A stretch of DNA of 32,757 nt from Planctomyces sp. SH-PL62. Its GTDB lineage: Bacteria; Planctomycetota; Planctomycetia; Planctomycetales; Planctomycetaceae. The notes beneath the pieces were generated by a model. That model saw only the letters and a list, made by a program, of their open reading frames with translations. It had not been told where the DNA came from and searched no databases. A program made the translations under genes and the position numbers. The stretch covers positions 1 through 32,757 of the forward strand of contig CAMDDX010000039.1 of assembly GCA_945893075.1 (NCBI GenBank). The letters run 5' to 3'. The first letter of the stretch is position 1; every line of letters starts with the position of its first letter. Positions 7,768 to 15,184 of the stretch are shown piece by piece.

Positions 7768-8561
7768 GAGCCCAGCAACTCGCGCACGCTCGCGCCGATA
7801 TCGGCGGAACGAATCAGCGATTCGCCCACGAGAATCGCTCGGCAGCCGGCAGCGATCAGGCGTTCGACATCGGCTCGCGTGCGGATGCCGCTCTCGGCGA
7901 CGAGCAACGATTGAGCGGCGATGCGCGGAGCCAGCCGGATCGTCTGATCGAAATCCGTGATCATCGTCTTCAAGTTGCGATTGTTGACGCCGACCAGCGG
8001 CGGTTGCAGCTTGAGCACTCGGTCGAGGTTGTCCGGCTCGTACAGCTCGATCAAGCATTCCATGCCGAGTTCGCTGGCATAGAAATAAAGGTCGCGCAGG
8101 TGGCAGTCGTCGAGGCACTCGGCGATCAGCAGAATCGCATCCGCCCCCGCCGCGCGAGCTTCGAGCACTTGATAGCGATCAACGATGAAATCCTTCCGCA
8201 GCACCGGCAGCGAAACCGCCTGCTTGATCGCGGTCAGGTATTCGAGCCGGCCTTGAAAATACTTCTCGTCGGTCAGGCAACTGATACACGCGGCTCCGTT
8301 GGCTTCGTAGGTCTTGGCGATGGCGACGGGATCAAAACGATAATCCGCCCGAATCAACCCGGCCGACGGCGACGCCTTCTTCACCTCGGCAATCAAGCCG
8401 ATGCCAATTCGTTCGGCGGACGACTGCAACGCGGCGACAAAATCTCGCGGCGGTGTGGCAGAGGCGAGTTGTGATTCGAGAGATTCGGTCGGCACTCGCT
8501 GTTTCGCGGCCGCGATCTCGGTCAACTTGTGAGCGACGATGTCGTCGAGAACATTCGGCAC
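7764..8561 (-). CDS. trpC: Indole-3-glycerol phosphate synthase
   Basis: A 265-residue TIM-barrel enzyme of tryptophan synthesis that converts CdRP to indole-3-glycerol phosphate. Recognisable blocks are LIAEVKKASPSAG (catalytic Glu59/Lys61), LRKDFIVD (Lys123), LLIAECL, GVNNRNLKT and LVAESGI followed by a phosphate-binding GCRAILVGESL. Length and domain are complete. No other trp genes are nearby. It begins 15 bases after the toxin gene on the same strand, so it may be co-transcribed with the toxin-antitoxin pair. Its stop lies inside the 7700 palindrome. Confidence 0.96.
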   Translation of the reverse strand: MPNVLDDIVAHKLTEIAAAKQRVPTESLESQLASATPPRDFVAALQSSAERIGIGLIAEVKKASPSAGLIRADYRFDPVAIAKTYEANGAACISCLTDEKYFQGRLEYLTAIKQAVSLPVLRKDFIVDRYQVLEARAAGADAILLIAECLDDCHLRDLYFYASELGMECLIELYEPDNLDRVLKLQPPLVGVNNRNLKTMITDFDQTIRLAPRIAAQSLLVAESGIRTRADVERLIAAGCRAILVGESLIRSADIGASVRELLGS

Positions 8562-8576
8562 GGGGCAACTCTCCGA

Positions 8577-9086
8577 TCACTTTCCGAGGGACGCTTTGAG
8601 ATCCTTCAACAACAACATGAGATGAAACTCGTCGAGCGGCGATCGTTCGAATCCGAATCGTTCGTAAAATGTTCGAGCGTTCGCGTCCTTGGCATGAACG
8701 ATGATCGCTCGCAGGCCGGCAATGTCCGCTGCCTGAAGAGTGCGACCGAGCGCGTCTTTCAGCAAGCCTCGTCCGATGCCTGATCCCTGCTCGGTGCGGT
8801 CCACAGCGAGTCTGGCCAGCAGCATGACGGGAATCGGATGACGTGCCAGCCCCTTGCGAACTCGTTCGGCCGCACGTTCGTGTTCCACGCTGCCGAAGCT
8901 GAGGGTGTAGTCGCCCACCACGCGACGCCCGCGCGAGGCCACATAGGTCCGTGCGGCTCCGGCCTGCTGGTTGATCCAGGCGAAACGCCGCAAGTACTCG
9001 TTGAGCGGTTCCGAGCCGCAATCAAACGTCAGGCAATCGTGCTCGCGAGTCAGCGGCTCTGGTGCGTTGAGTGGCGGCTCAGGCAT
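8577..9086 (-). CDS. GNAT acetyltransferase toxin of a TacT/AtaT-type module
   Basis: A 169-residue GNAT-fold protein. It has the acetyl-CoA pyrophosphate loop RTEQGSGIG (about 97-105), a preceding strand MLLARLAVD and the conserved FYERFGF (Tyr141) near the end, as in GNAT toxins that acetylate the amino group of charged tRNA. Its ATG at 9086 overlaps the stop of the upstream RHH antitoxin by 8 bases (ATGCCTGA), the standard arrangement for these pairs. A TTG one codon earlier is less likely. Role as a translation-blocking toxin is inferred from family and partner; the acylated tRNA is unknown. Confidence 0.9.
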   Translation of the reverse strand: MPEPPLNAPEPLTREHDCLTFDCGSEPLNEYLRRFAWINQQAGAARTYVASRGRRVVGDYTLSFGSVEHERAAERVRKGLARHPIPVMLLARLAVDRTEQGSGIGRGLLKDALGRTLQAADIAGLRAIIVHAKDANARTFYERFGFERSPLDEFHLMLLLKDLKASLGK

Positions 9087-9360
9087 CAAAGACTCCTGGT
9101 TCCGTCAACAACTTTTTCAACTTGAGCGACTTCTTCGGCGGAGCATCGAGTGCTCGCACAAACGCCCGCCACTTTTTCTCTGGCAATCGGAACTGCCCTT
9201 GATTGCCCAAGATCGACTGAGCCTCGGAGTACGCCTTCTGCAACACGAAGCTGCTGACGGTCGTGTTCAACGCCTGAGCCGCTTTCGTGAGCACCTCCTT
9301 TTGGTGCTCGCTCACGCGGATGTTGAGCCGCGTTGGCTTTTTCTGTGTGGCCGTCGGCAT
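9079..9360 (-). CDS. DUF1778 ribbon-helix-helix antitoxin (TacA-like)
   Basis: A 93-residue protein whose N-terminal part TRLNIRVSEHQKEVLTKAA is the ribbon-helix-helix DNA-binding fold of DUF1778 antitoxins. The C-terminal tail (about 55-93) would wrap and neutralise the GNAT toxin encoded immediately downstream with overlapping codons. Such complexes normally repress their own promoter. A strong ribosome site (GAGGGAGGA, complement of 9365-9373) precedes the ATG, fitting high antitoxin expression. Confidence 0.92.
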   Translation of the reverse strand: MPTATQKKPTRLNIRVSEHQKEVLTKAAQALNTTVSSFVLQKAYSEAQSILGNQGQFRLPEKKWRAFVRALDAPPKKSLKLKKLLTEPGVFDA

Positions 9361-9394
9361 GAAATCCTCCCTCAGAATAGTGGTGTGCTCACAG

Positions 9395-9431
9395 CGTACT
9401 CACGCCCGCTGAGCCGAGCAACGCGAGTACG
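9395..9431. promoter_or_regulatory. Inverted repeat upstream of the toxin-antitoxin pair (possible operator or hairpin)
   Basis: CGTACTC (9395-9401) and GAGTACG (9425-9431) form a 7-bp inverted repeat in the 85-base gap between the antitoxin start and the LRR gene stop. It could be the operator bound by the RHH antitoxin or a terminator for the LRR gene. Evidence is symmetry and position only. Confidence 0.3.
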
Positions 9432-9445
9432 ACCACAGCCAGCGA

Positions 9446-10360
9446 CTATTCGATCGACACTTCCAGACTCGGAAGGCTCTTGCGCAATTCGGTGATACTC
9501 GCCGAGGTCGCCTTTGAGTTTATGACGCTGACACCTTTCAAGCTTGCACACGTTTTCAATTCCGACAGTCCCGCGTCTGTGATCGGCATGTCGACGAGCG
9601 TAAGGTATTCAAGTTTGGGAAGACGAGCGAAGTCGGCTACGACGGCGTCAGAAAAACTGGCATTGAAAATCACTAACGTTGTCAGTCCGGGAAATTCATC
9701 GACGAGCAGTTTCGCACCTACGTCGGTCAGCCGGCAATTCTTGATTCCCAATCCTCTGAGTCCGTGGAGTCGCGACAAATGCCGCAGGTCGCCATCGGAA
9801 ATACCCGTGAGGCGAAGCCCCGTAACGTGCCGACAACTCGCGATGTGTTCCAAGGCGGTCTCATCGAGGATGGTGTCGATAAAGTTGAGTGCTTCCAATT
9901 TTGGAGCCGCTACCAAATGACGGAGTCCGGCGGATTCCAATCTCACATCGTCAAAATCGACCGCCCACAGGCCGGGCAACTTTGCGATTTTCTCCAACGC
10001 CAATTCCGAGGCTTCTGTTGACTCCAATTGGATCCAACCGAATTCCGGTAATCGTTGAAGCAAGTCCAAATCGCCAGGCCGCAGAGGCGAGCGTTTCAGT
10101 TGTGCGCACTCGAATTTGCCAAACCAAGGGTCAGCCCATTGAGGAGCCCAATCCGGTAGTCCTCGACGCGACGATGTTTCCAACTCCCAGCCGTGTTGCC
10201 GCAACTGCCAGCGGACATACAGCGGTTGACTCACAACAAACAGAATCGCAAAGGCCACGAACGCGACCCCAGCCCACGCAGCCCGACGGAGCCATCGCCG
10301 TTGCCGCTCTGCCTCGGCGATGAGGGTTTCGGTGGCAGTCATCTCAGTTGTGGATTGCAT
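9446..10360 (-). CDS. Membrane-anchored leucine-rich-repeat protein
   Basis: About 304 residues. A short cytoplasmic N-terminus rich in Glu/Arg is followed by one hydrophobic helix (WAGVAFVAFAILFVVSQPLYV). The rest consists of roughly 24-residue leucine-rich repeats: LPGLWAVDFDDVRL, APKLEALNFIDTIL, LHGLRGLGIKNCRL, FPGLTTLVIFNASF, LPKLEYLTLVDMPI and CASLKGVSVINSK. LRR surfaces bind proteins, and the repeat domain probably lies outside the cytoplasm. The ATG at 10360 is chosen; an in-frame GTG at 10396 would add 12 residues. No enzymatic motif is seen. Such proteins are common in planctomycetes, but the partner is unknown. Confidence 0.85.
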   Translation of the reverse strand: MQSTTEMTATETLIAEAERQRRWLRRAAWAGVAFVAFAILFVVSQPLYVRWQLRQHGWELETSSRRGLPDWAPQWADPWFGKFECAQLKRSPLRPGDLDLLQRLPEFGWIQLESTEASELALEKIAKLPGLWAVDFDDVRLESAGLRHLVAAPKLEALNFIDTILDETALEHIASCRHVTGLRLTGISDGDLRHLSRLHGLRGLGIKNCRLTDVGAKLLVDEFPGLTTLVIFNASFSDAVVADFARLPKLEYLTLVDMPITDAGLSELKTCASLKGVSVINSKATSASITELRKSLPSLEVSIE

Positions 10361-10415
10361 GGAAGCCACTCTACCGAACAGCCGAACGATCCGCACACTC
10401 GGAGAATTGCTCGGC

Positions 10416-10421
10416 TAAAAT
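10416..10421 (+). promoter_or_regulatory. Candidate -10 box for the DUF1501 gene
   Basis: TAAAAT stands out as AT-rich in the GC-rich gap between the divergent LRR and DUF1501 genes, 113 bases before the DUF1501 ATG. No clear -35 box is seen. Weak evidence. Confidence 0.2.
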
Positions 10422-10534
10422 GGCCGCTCGGTCATCGGGCCTTCTTGATGTGACCCGGTCAATCCGATAACAATGCCGCCCCTGCCGATTGATCCCGCCT
10501 CGCTTTCGCCCACCGTTGTCTTGAGGACACGTTC

Positions 10535-11908
10535 ATGGCCGCAATGAATCGCCTCGGTTGCTCCGAGTTTCAACGCACGCTGCTCAACCGCCGCAGCTTT
10601 TTGAAAGCCGGAGCGTTGGGCTTTGCGGCGGGCGGACTCTCGCTGACGGATGTGCTTCGCGGTGAGGCGGCGAACAACGGAGCGACTCGCAAGAACAACG
10701 TCATCATTCTCTGGATGCGCGGCGGGCCTGCTCATCAGGACATGTGGGATCCAAAACCGGAAGCTCCCGTTGAGTATCGCGGTGAGTTCGGCGTCATCCC
10801 GACCAAAGTGCCGGGCATCATCCTGTCCGACATGCTGCCGATGTCGGCCGCTTGCCAAGATAAGTGGTCGATCATTCGCAGCCTGAACCATCACGACGCG
10901 GGGCATTCGACCGGCGATCAGATGTGCTTCACCGGCTACAACTCCGGCCCGAACCCGGACGAGAACATTCATCCGAGCTGCGGCAGCGTCGCCTCCGAAC
11001 AACTCGGTCATTTGAATCCCGACCTGCCGACCTACGTCATGATTCCGAAGATGCTGCCGGGAGCGAACTCGGCGTACTTGGGAGTCGCTCACAAGCCGTT
11101 CGAGACGATCGCCGACCCCGCCGTCGATGGCCCCTTCACGGTTCCGAATTTCGCTCTGCCCGACGGACTCACGGCGGATCGGCTTGGCTCGCGACGCGAA
11201 GTGCTGCAAGGCTTCGACCGCATCCGCGCTGAGATTGATCGCTCCGGTCAGATGACCGCGATGGACCGCTTCCAAAACAGCGCTTGGGGCATCTTGAGTT
11301 CCAACGCCGCACGCGATGCATTTAACCTCGACGCCGAACCACAAGCGATCCGCGAACGCTACGGCTTCATGCCGGCGTTCGATCCCAAGGCCATCGACCG
11401 CTGCGGTGCTCCGGCTTGGAGCCAACGCATTCTGTTGGCTCGACGACTGGTCGAAGCCGGCGTCCGCATCGTGACCGTCGATGTGCGCTGGTGGGACACA
11501 CACGTCAAAGGCTTCGAGTCGTTGCGACTCGGCTTCCTGCCGCGTTGGGATCGAGCGTTCACGGCGTTGATCGAAGACCTCGAACAGCGCGGATTGCTCG
11601 ACACCACGCTGGTCGTCGGCTGGGGCGAATTCGGACGGACTCCGCGAGTCAACAACAACGCGGGCCGCGATCATTATCCGAACGTCTTCAGCGCGGTTCT
11701 CGCGGGTGGCCCGGTGAAAGGTGGCCGAGTCGTTGGCTCATCCGACGCCATCGCCGCGTTCCCGAAGAGCAATCCGAAATCCCCGCAAGATGTGCTGGCG
11801 CTGATCTATCGCCATCTCGGCGTGGACGTGAATCGGCAATACGTCAACCGCGCCGGCCGGCCGCACCCGGTCCTGCCCTTCGGCACGCCGGTCGATGAGC
11901 TTTGCTAA
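10535..11908 (+). CDS. DUF1501 protein, Tat-exported
   Basis: A 457-residue protein with a twin-arginine export signal (NRRSFLKAGALGFAAGGLSL, about 16-35). DUF1501 features follow: VIILWMRGGPAHQDMWDPKPEAP near the start, LDTTLVVGWGEFGRTPRVN late, and a GRDHYPNVFSAVLAGGPVKGGRVVG block. DUF1501 is related to the alkaline phosphatase/sulfatase fold and is abundant in planctomycetes, where it usually pairs with DUF1549/DUF1553 cytochromes; no such partner is beside this copy. Function is unproven. The last 20 bases of the coding sequence and stop region (11888-11907) are repeated exactly at 11986-12005, on the far side of a palindromic element. Confidence 0.93.
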   Translation: MAAMNRLGCSEFQRTLLNRRSFLKAGALGFAAGGLSLTDVLRGEAANNGATRKNNVIILWMRGGPAHQDMWDPKPEAPVEYRGEFGVIPTKVPGIILSDMLPMSAACQDKWSIIRSLNHHDAGHSTGDQMCFTGYNSGPNPDENIHPSCGSVASEQLGHLNPDLPTYVMIPKMLPGANSAYLGVAHKPFETIADPAVDGPFTVPNFALPDGLTADRLGSRREVLQGFDRIRAEIDRSGQMTAMDRFQNSAWGILSSNAARDAFNLDAEPQAIRERYGFMPAFDPKAIDRCGAPAWSQRILLARRLVEAGVRIVTVDVRWWDTHVKGFESLRLGFLPRWDRAFTALIEDLEQRGLLDTTLVVGWGEFGRTPRVNNNAGRDHYPNVFSAVLAGGPVKGGRVVGSSDAIAAFPKSNPKSPQDVLALIYRHLGVDVNRQYVNRAGRPHPVLPFGTPVDELC

Positions 11909-12005
11909 GTGAGACGGGTAGCCACGCTCGCCAAGAGCGTGGGCGGATTCGCGGACAACCCACGCTCTTGGCGAGCGTGGCTACTCCGGTCGATGAGCTT
12001 TGCTA
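11888..12005. repeat. 20-nt direct duplication bracketing a palindromic element
   Basis: CCGGTCGATGAGCTTTGCTA occurs at 11888-11907 (the 3' end of the DUF1501 gene) and again at 11986-12005 (the 3' edge of the sigma factor gene). Between them lie 10 bases, the 67-bp GTAG...CTAC element and one base. This looks like a target duplication or repair duplication made when the element arrived. The second copy continues as TAG and carries the CTAG overlap of the two stops, so it probably represents the original gene junction. Confidence 0.85.
11918..11984. repeat. GTAG...CTAC palindromic element between DUF1501 and sigma factor genes
   Basis: A 67-bp element with perfect 26-nt inverted arms and a 15-nt centre. 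Each arm folds as its own hairpin, CCACGCTC / GAGCGTGG with loops GCCAA and TTGGC. The organisation is the same as at 7700, with different stems. It lies between convergent genes and is bracketed by an exact 20-nt duplication. Confidence 0.9.
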
Positions 12006-13667
12006 GATGCCCGGAATGTCGAGCTTCTCGTCCGCAGCGATTTGGCGGAGCTTCTTCAAGCCGCGGGCTTCCAGTTGGCGAGCACGCTCTTTGGTCACTC
12101 CGAATCGGTGACCGACTTCCTCCAGCGTTTTCGGCTCGTCACCGGGACGAAGCCCGAACCGGAGCAACAGAATCTCTTTCTCACGCGGGTCCAGGCGTTC
12201 GAGAATCCGCATCAGGATGTCATGCTGTGTGTGGTTCTCTCGTTCCGCTTGGAACTGGTCGCCGCGATTGTCTGAAGACAACTGAAAGACTTCGTCCGCG
12301 CCGGTCTTGTAGCGGTCGAGCTGCGTGTGCTCGGCCGGAATCGTGCGGGCGAAGTTCTTCATGATGGCCCACGAGGCGTAGGTCGAGAACTTGTTGCCGC
12401 GGCTGAAGTCGAACTTTTCGATCGCTCGCAGCAGCGACATGTTGCCGTCGCTGACCGTCTCGAAGAAGTTCGTGTTCGGCCGCATGTGTTTCTTGGCGAT
12501 CGACACGACCAGCCGCAGGTTGCTGCGGATCAGGAAGTTCTTGATCGTCAGCGACTCCTCCAGCAACCGTTCGACTTCACGCATCACGCCCGCCTTTGGC
12601 CGCTGCGGGTTGAGCGTCTTGCGCAGTTCTTCCCCCTTGAACTTCAAGTAGTTCATTTTGCGGAAGTAGTAGCCCTCTTCCTCGCGCGTCAGCAGCGGCA
12701 GTTGGTACAGACTTTCGAGATACGCCGGCAGACCCGCCGGCTGAGCATGAGCCTCATCAGTTTCTTCCCGAACTGGCGGAGGACCGAGGATGACATCGTC
12801 CGCATTTGGAAGGCGGAACGAGTCGTGGTCCATGAACTCGATCGGATGATCGATCAGATTGCGTGCGCGCATTTCAGAGATCAGGCGATACACGCTGGAT
12901 CGGGTCCTGCGGAACTTCGTGACTAGCTTTTCGACCGACACGTTGAGCCGCGCGAGGCGATAAAGTTCTCGCTTCTCTTCGTCGCTCAGAGGATCGGTCG
13001 CTTGGGGGAACACGGCATTCTCCGGGTTCTGCTTGTCGTATTGTTTAAGGGTGTAGCGGATCGTTTCGGGAGCCCGTTCAAATTTGCGGGCGGCACGACG
13101 CACCACCTGACTAGGATTCGCACCCCACTTGGCCAGCCGCCGCGCCCAACCCAGGATGCGGAGCTTTTCGTCATCGGTCAGTTGGCTGAATCGGCTGCCG
13201 CGCGCGACATCCTCACGATTCCGCAGCACGAAGCGGCGCAACGACGATTCCAAGAAACCGATCTGCTTACGAGAGCCGACACGGAACCGTCGAGCGACTA
13301 AGCCTCGTTGCCGCCACCGCTTGACCGTCTTGATCGAGACGTGGTAGCGCTCGCTGACGTCTTCCATCGAGAGCACCGGCTCGTCGACCATGTCGGCCGT
13401 GAGGTTCACGCTGTCGGACAAGTCTTCGACGAAGCGATGCAGGTCGTGAGCCGCTTCGTCACCTGTCAGCGTCAAATTCGGATATCGGTCGGGACGAAAG
13501 TTCGTCAGCTTCTGGCAGAGGTCTTCGTACCGATACATCCCGCGCGGACTCAATTCTCCGATGAGTTCCTCCGCGCGCAGCATTTGTTCCAAGCGGACCG
13601 GCTGCGGGGCGTAGCGCACCTGCTGGTCCGCCAATTGTTTCATCACCGGGTTTTTGTAGCGTGTCAT
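12003..13667 (-). CDS. Sigma-70 family factor with long N-terminal HTH modules
   Basis: A 554-residue protein. The C-terminal third is a sigma factor: region 1.2 (about 313-345, LPAYLESLYQLPLLTREEE), region 2 (about 380-445, NLRLVVSIAKKHM to FSRGNKFSTYASWAIMKNFAR) and region 4 (about 484-545, LDPREKEILLLRFGL to FGVTKERARQLEARGLKKLR). Only about 35 residues separate regions 2 and 4, so region 3 is essentially missing. The first 300 residues hold a MerR-like HTH (99-146, MEDVSERYHVSIKTVKRWRQRG) and two further HTH-like segments (about 164-210 and 228-268). It would direct RNA polymerase to its own promoter class, perhaps under control of its N-terminus. A strong AAGGAG (complement of 13676-13681) precedes the ATG. 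Confidence 0.92.
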   Translation of the reverse strand: MTRYKNPVMKQLADQQVRYAPQPVRLEQMLRAEELIGELSPRGMYRYEDLCQKLTNFRPDRYPNLTLTGDEAAHDLHRFVEDLSDSVNLTADMVDEPVLSMEDVSERYHVSIKTVKRWRQRGLVARRFRVGSRKQIGFLESSLRRFVLRNREDVARGSRFSQLTDDEKLRILGWARRLAKWGANPSQVVRRAARKFERAPETIRYTLKQYDKQNPENAVFPQATDPLSDEEKRELYRLARLNVSVEKLVTKFRRTRSSVYRLISEMRARNLIDHPIEFMDHDSFRLPNADDVILGPPPVREETDEAHAQPAGLPAYLESLYQLPLLTREEEGYYFRKMNYLKFKGEELRKTLNPQRPKAGVMREVERLLEESLTIKNFLIRSNLRLVVSIAKKHMRPNTNFFETVSDGNMSLLRAIEKFDFSRGNKFSTYASWAIMKNFARTIPAEHTQLDRYKTGADEVFQLSSDNRGDQFQAERENHTQHDILMRILERLDPREKEILLLRFGLRPGDEPKTLEEVGHRFGVTKERARQLEARGLKKLRQIAADEKLDIPGI

Positions 13668-13736
13668 GGTGAGGTCTCCTTCCCAGCCGCTTAAGCTTAC
13701 GACGCGGATTGGACGGAGCGTGGGAGAATATCGTTC

Positions 13737-14255
13737 CTAGCTGCTGCGTGTTTCCGCGAGGTATCTCTCAACCTGTCGAGATTGAGATTGTTCGACAGAT
13801 TTCACCTTCGGTCCGCGAACTTTCACAAACCCGGAGATGCCGACGATCAACGCGGACAACAACACAAGCAACCCCATCCACTTCGCGCGGTTCTGTCGCA
13901 TCTTCTCAAACGTCGCCGATCGCCCCACCAACGCGGAAGCAATGAAGAACACCGCGATTGCCAACAGAAACTTCGTCCCCATCAGGGCGTGATAGAGTTT
14001 GTCGCCGGCATGGTTCGGCCGCTGTTGGATGTAGTTGTAAAGACCGCTCAACACCAACACGCCAATCCCGCCATGCACGACTCGCTTCCATCGACCAAGC
14101 AGTCGCTGTCGCAACTGATCGTGCTCGGCCTCGGGAAGTTCCTTGGCCGCCGGCATCAAAATAAATCGCATGAAAACGGTGCCGCCGACCAACACGATCG
14201 CGACCGCGACATGCAGGAATCGAGACAGAACGTCTAAAGGAAATAGGTTGTCCAT
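13737..14255 (-). CDS. Small four-helix membrane protein, CopD-like
   Basis: About 172 residues with four hydrophobic helices: FLHVAVAIVLVGGTVFMRFIL, VVHGGIGVLVLSGLYNYI, ALMGTKFLLAIAVFFIASALVG and WMGLLVLLSALIVGISGFV. The conserved His in the first helix and the HGGIGVLVLSGL segment resemble CopD/DUF2269-type inner-membrane proteins, some of which bind copper or haem; this is a fold-level resemblance, not a proven role. The ATG at 14255 is preferred because an earlier in-frame start would add a charged, non-helical 19-residue stretch. It lies 69 bases upstream of the sigma factor gene on the same strand. Confidence 0.8.
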   Translation of the reverse strand: MDNLFPLDVLSRFLHVAVAIVLVGGTVFMRFILMPAAKELPEAEHDQLRQRLLGRWKRVVHGGIGVLVLSGLYNYIQQRPNHAGDKLYHALMGTKFLLAIAVFFIASALVGRSATFEKMRQNRAKWMGLLVLLSALIVGISGFVKVRGPKVKSVEQSQSRQVERYLAETRSS

Positions 14256-14503
14256 TGCGAAGTGTGACTCCAGTTGAGATTCGTGGGACCGCGACCGATC
14301 TTGCCGCGTCACATCGTGAAAAGCATCTTGTCGAGCAAGAACTCGTGGAGCAACTCACCTGATCCGAAGGAATGTTCGTGGTTTCTGTGATCGTTTTCCG
14401 TTTGGTTTTCGCGAGGGCACCTGGTTAGACTGCTCGCCCTACGAGTTTGGATTTCCTGTGTCCGCGTTCTTGCCCCACCTGTTTTCTCACAAGGAGCCCG
14501 CCC

Positions 14504-15106
14504 ATGATTCGTTCGCTCGCGTTTGTGTCCGCATTGCTGCTCACGACCAGTCTCGCGTTTGCGGAAGACGCCAAGCCGGCTAAGCCCGCCGAAAAGGTCG
14601 AGGCCAAGCCAGCAGCACCGAAGAAAGTCGATGTCGGCATGCAGGCCCCCGACTTCAAGATCAAGGATGCGAACGGCAAGGAGATCAACCTCTCCGAGTT
14701 GACCGCCAAGGGACCGGTCCTGGTGCGGCTGACCTGCGGCTGCTCGGGCTGCGACAAAGAGCTGGCTTACTTCCAGGCGATCCACGAAGGCTACAAAGAT
14801 CTCGGCCTGACGTCGGTGGCCGTCTTCCGTGAGCCGGACTCCAAGGTCGCCGCGTATGTCAAAGAGAAGAAGCTCGACATGCTCTACGCCGTAGATACCA
14901 AGGGCGAAGCGTGGAACACGTTCGAGACCAAGACGATGCCCACCAACTTTCTGATCGCCAAGGGTGGTAAGATCATCTCGGTCGCCGCCGGTTGTGATCC
15001 CAGCGGATTGCTCGCCAAGAAGCTGTCCGAGAAAGTGGCCAAGACGGTCAACACCGAGGCGCTCGACGTCCAGAAGAAAGTCGCCGACGACAAGACGAAA
15101 AAGTAG
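14504..15106 (+). CDS. Secreted thioredoxin-fold (AhpC/TSA-type) protein
   Basis: A 200-residue exported protein with a signal peptide at about 1-20 (LALLLTT-type core ending AFA), then an Ala/Lys/Pro linker (about 21-41) and a peroxiredoxin-like domain opening VGMQAPDFKIKDANGKEINL. The active-site strand reads LVRLTCGCSGCDKELAYF, giving C78, C80 and C83 (CxCxxC) instead of the usual peroxiredoxin PxxxTxxC or thioredoxin CxxC. A probable cis-Pro is in KTMPTNFLI. It probably acts in extracytoplasmic thiol redox chemistry; reductase or peroxidase activity is not settled. The ATG follows AAGGAG at 14491-14496. A strong terminator follows. Confidence 0.9.
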   Translation: MIRSLAFVSALLLTTSLAFAEDAKPAKPAEKVEAKPAAPKKVDVGMQAPDFKIKDANGKEINLSELTAKGPVLVRLTCGCSGCDKELAYFQAIHEGYKDLGLTSVAVFREPDSKVAAYVKEKKLDMLYAVDTKGEAWNTFETKTMPTNFLIAKGGKIISVAAGCDPSGLLAKKLSEKVAKTVNTEALDVQKKVADDKTKK

Positions 15107-15133
15107 ACCACGAGCAACGATCGAGAAAAAACG

Positions 15134-15175
15134 AGAGCACGCTCGGCCGACCAGGCTGAGCGTGCTCTGTTTTTT
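15134..15175. terminator. Bidirectional intrinsic terminator between convergent genes
   Basis: An 11-bp perfect stem (AGAGCACGCTC at 15134-15144 with GAGCGTGCTCT at 15158-15168) is followed by GTTTTTT on the plus strand. On the minus strand the A run at 15126-15131 reads as a T run after the same stem. It would end the thioredoxin-fold gene (+) and the DUF1552 gene (-). Confidence 0.9.
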
Positions 15176-15184
15176 CGACGAGGC

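Noticed and set aside
10415..11674. 419-codon open frame antisense to the first DUF1501 gene
   Set aside because: Opposite a confidently identified gene; no domain, signal or ribosome site.
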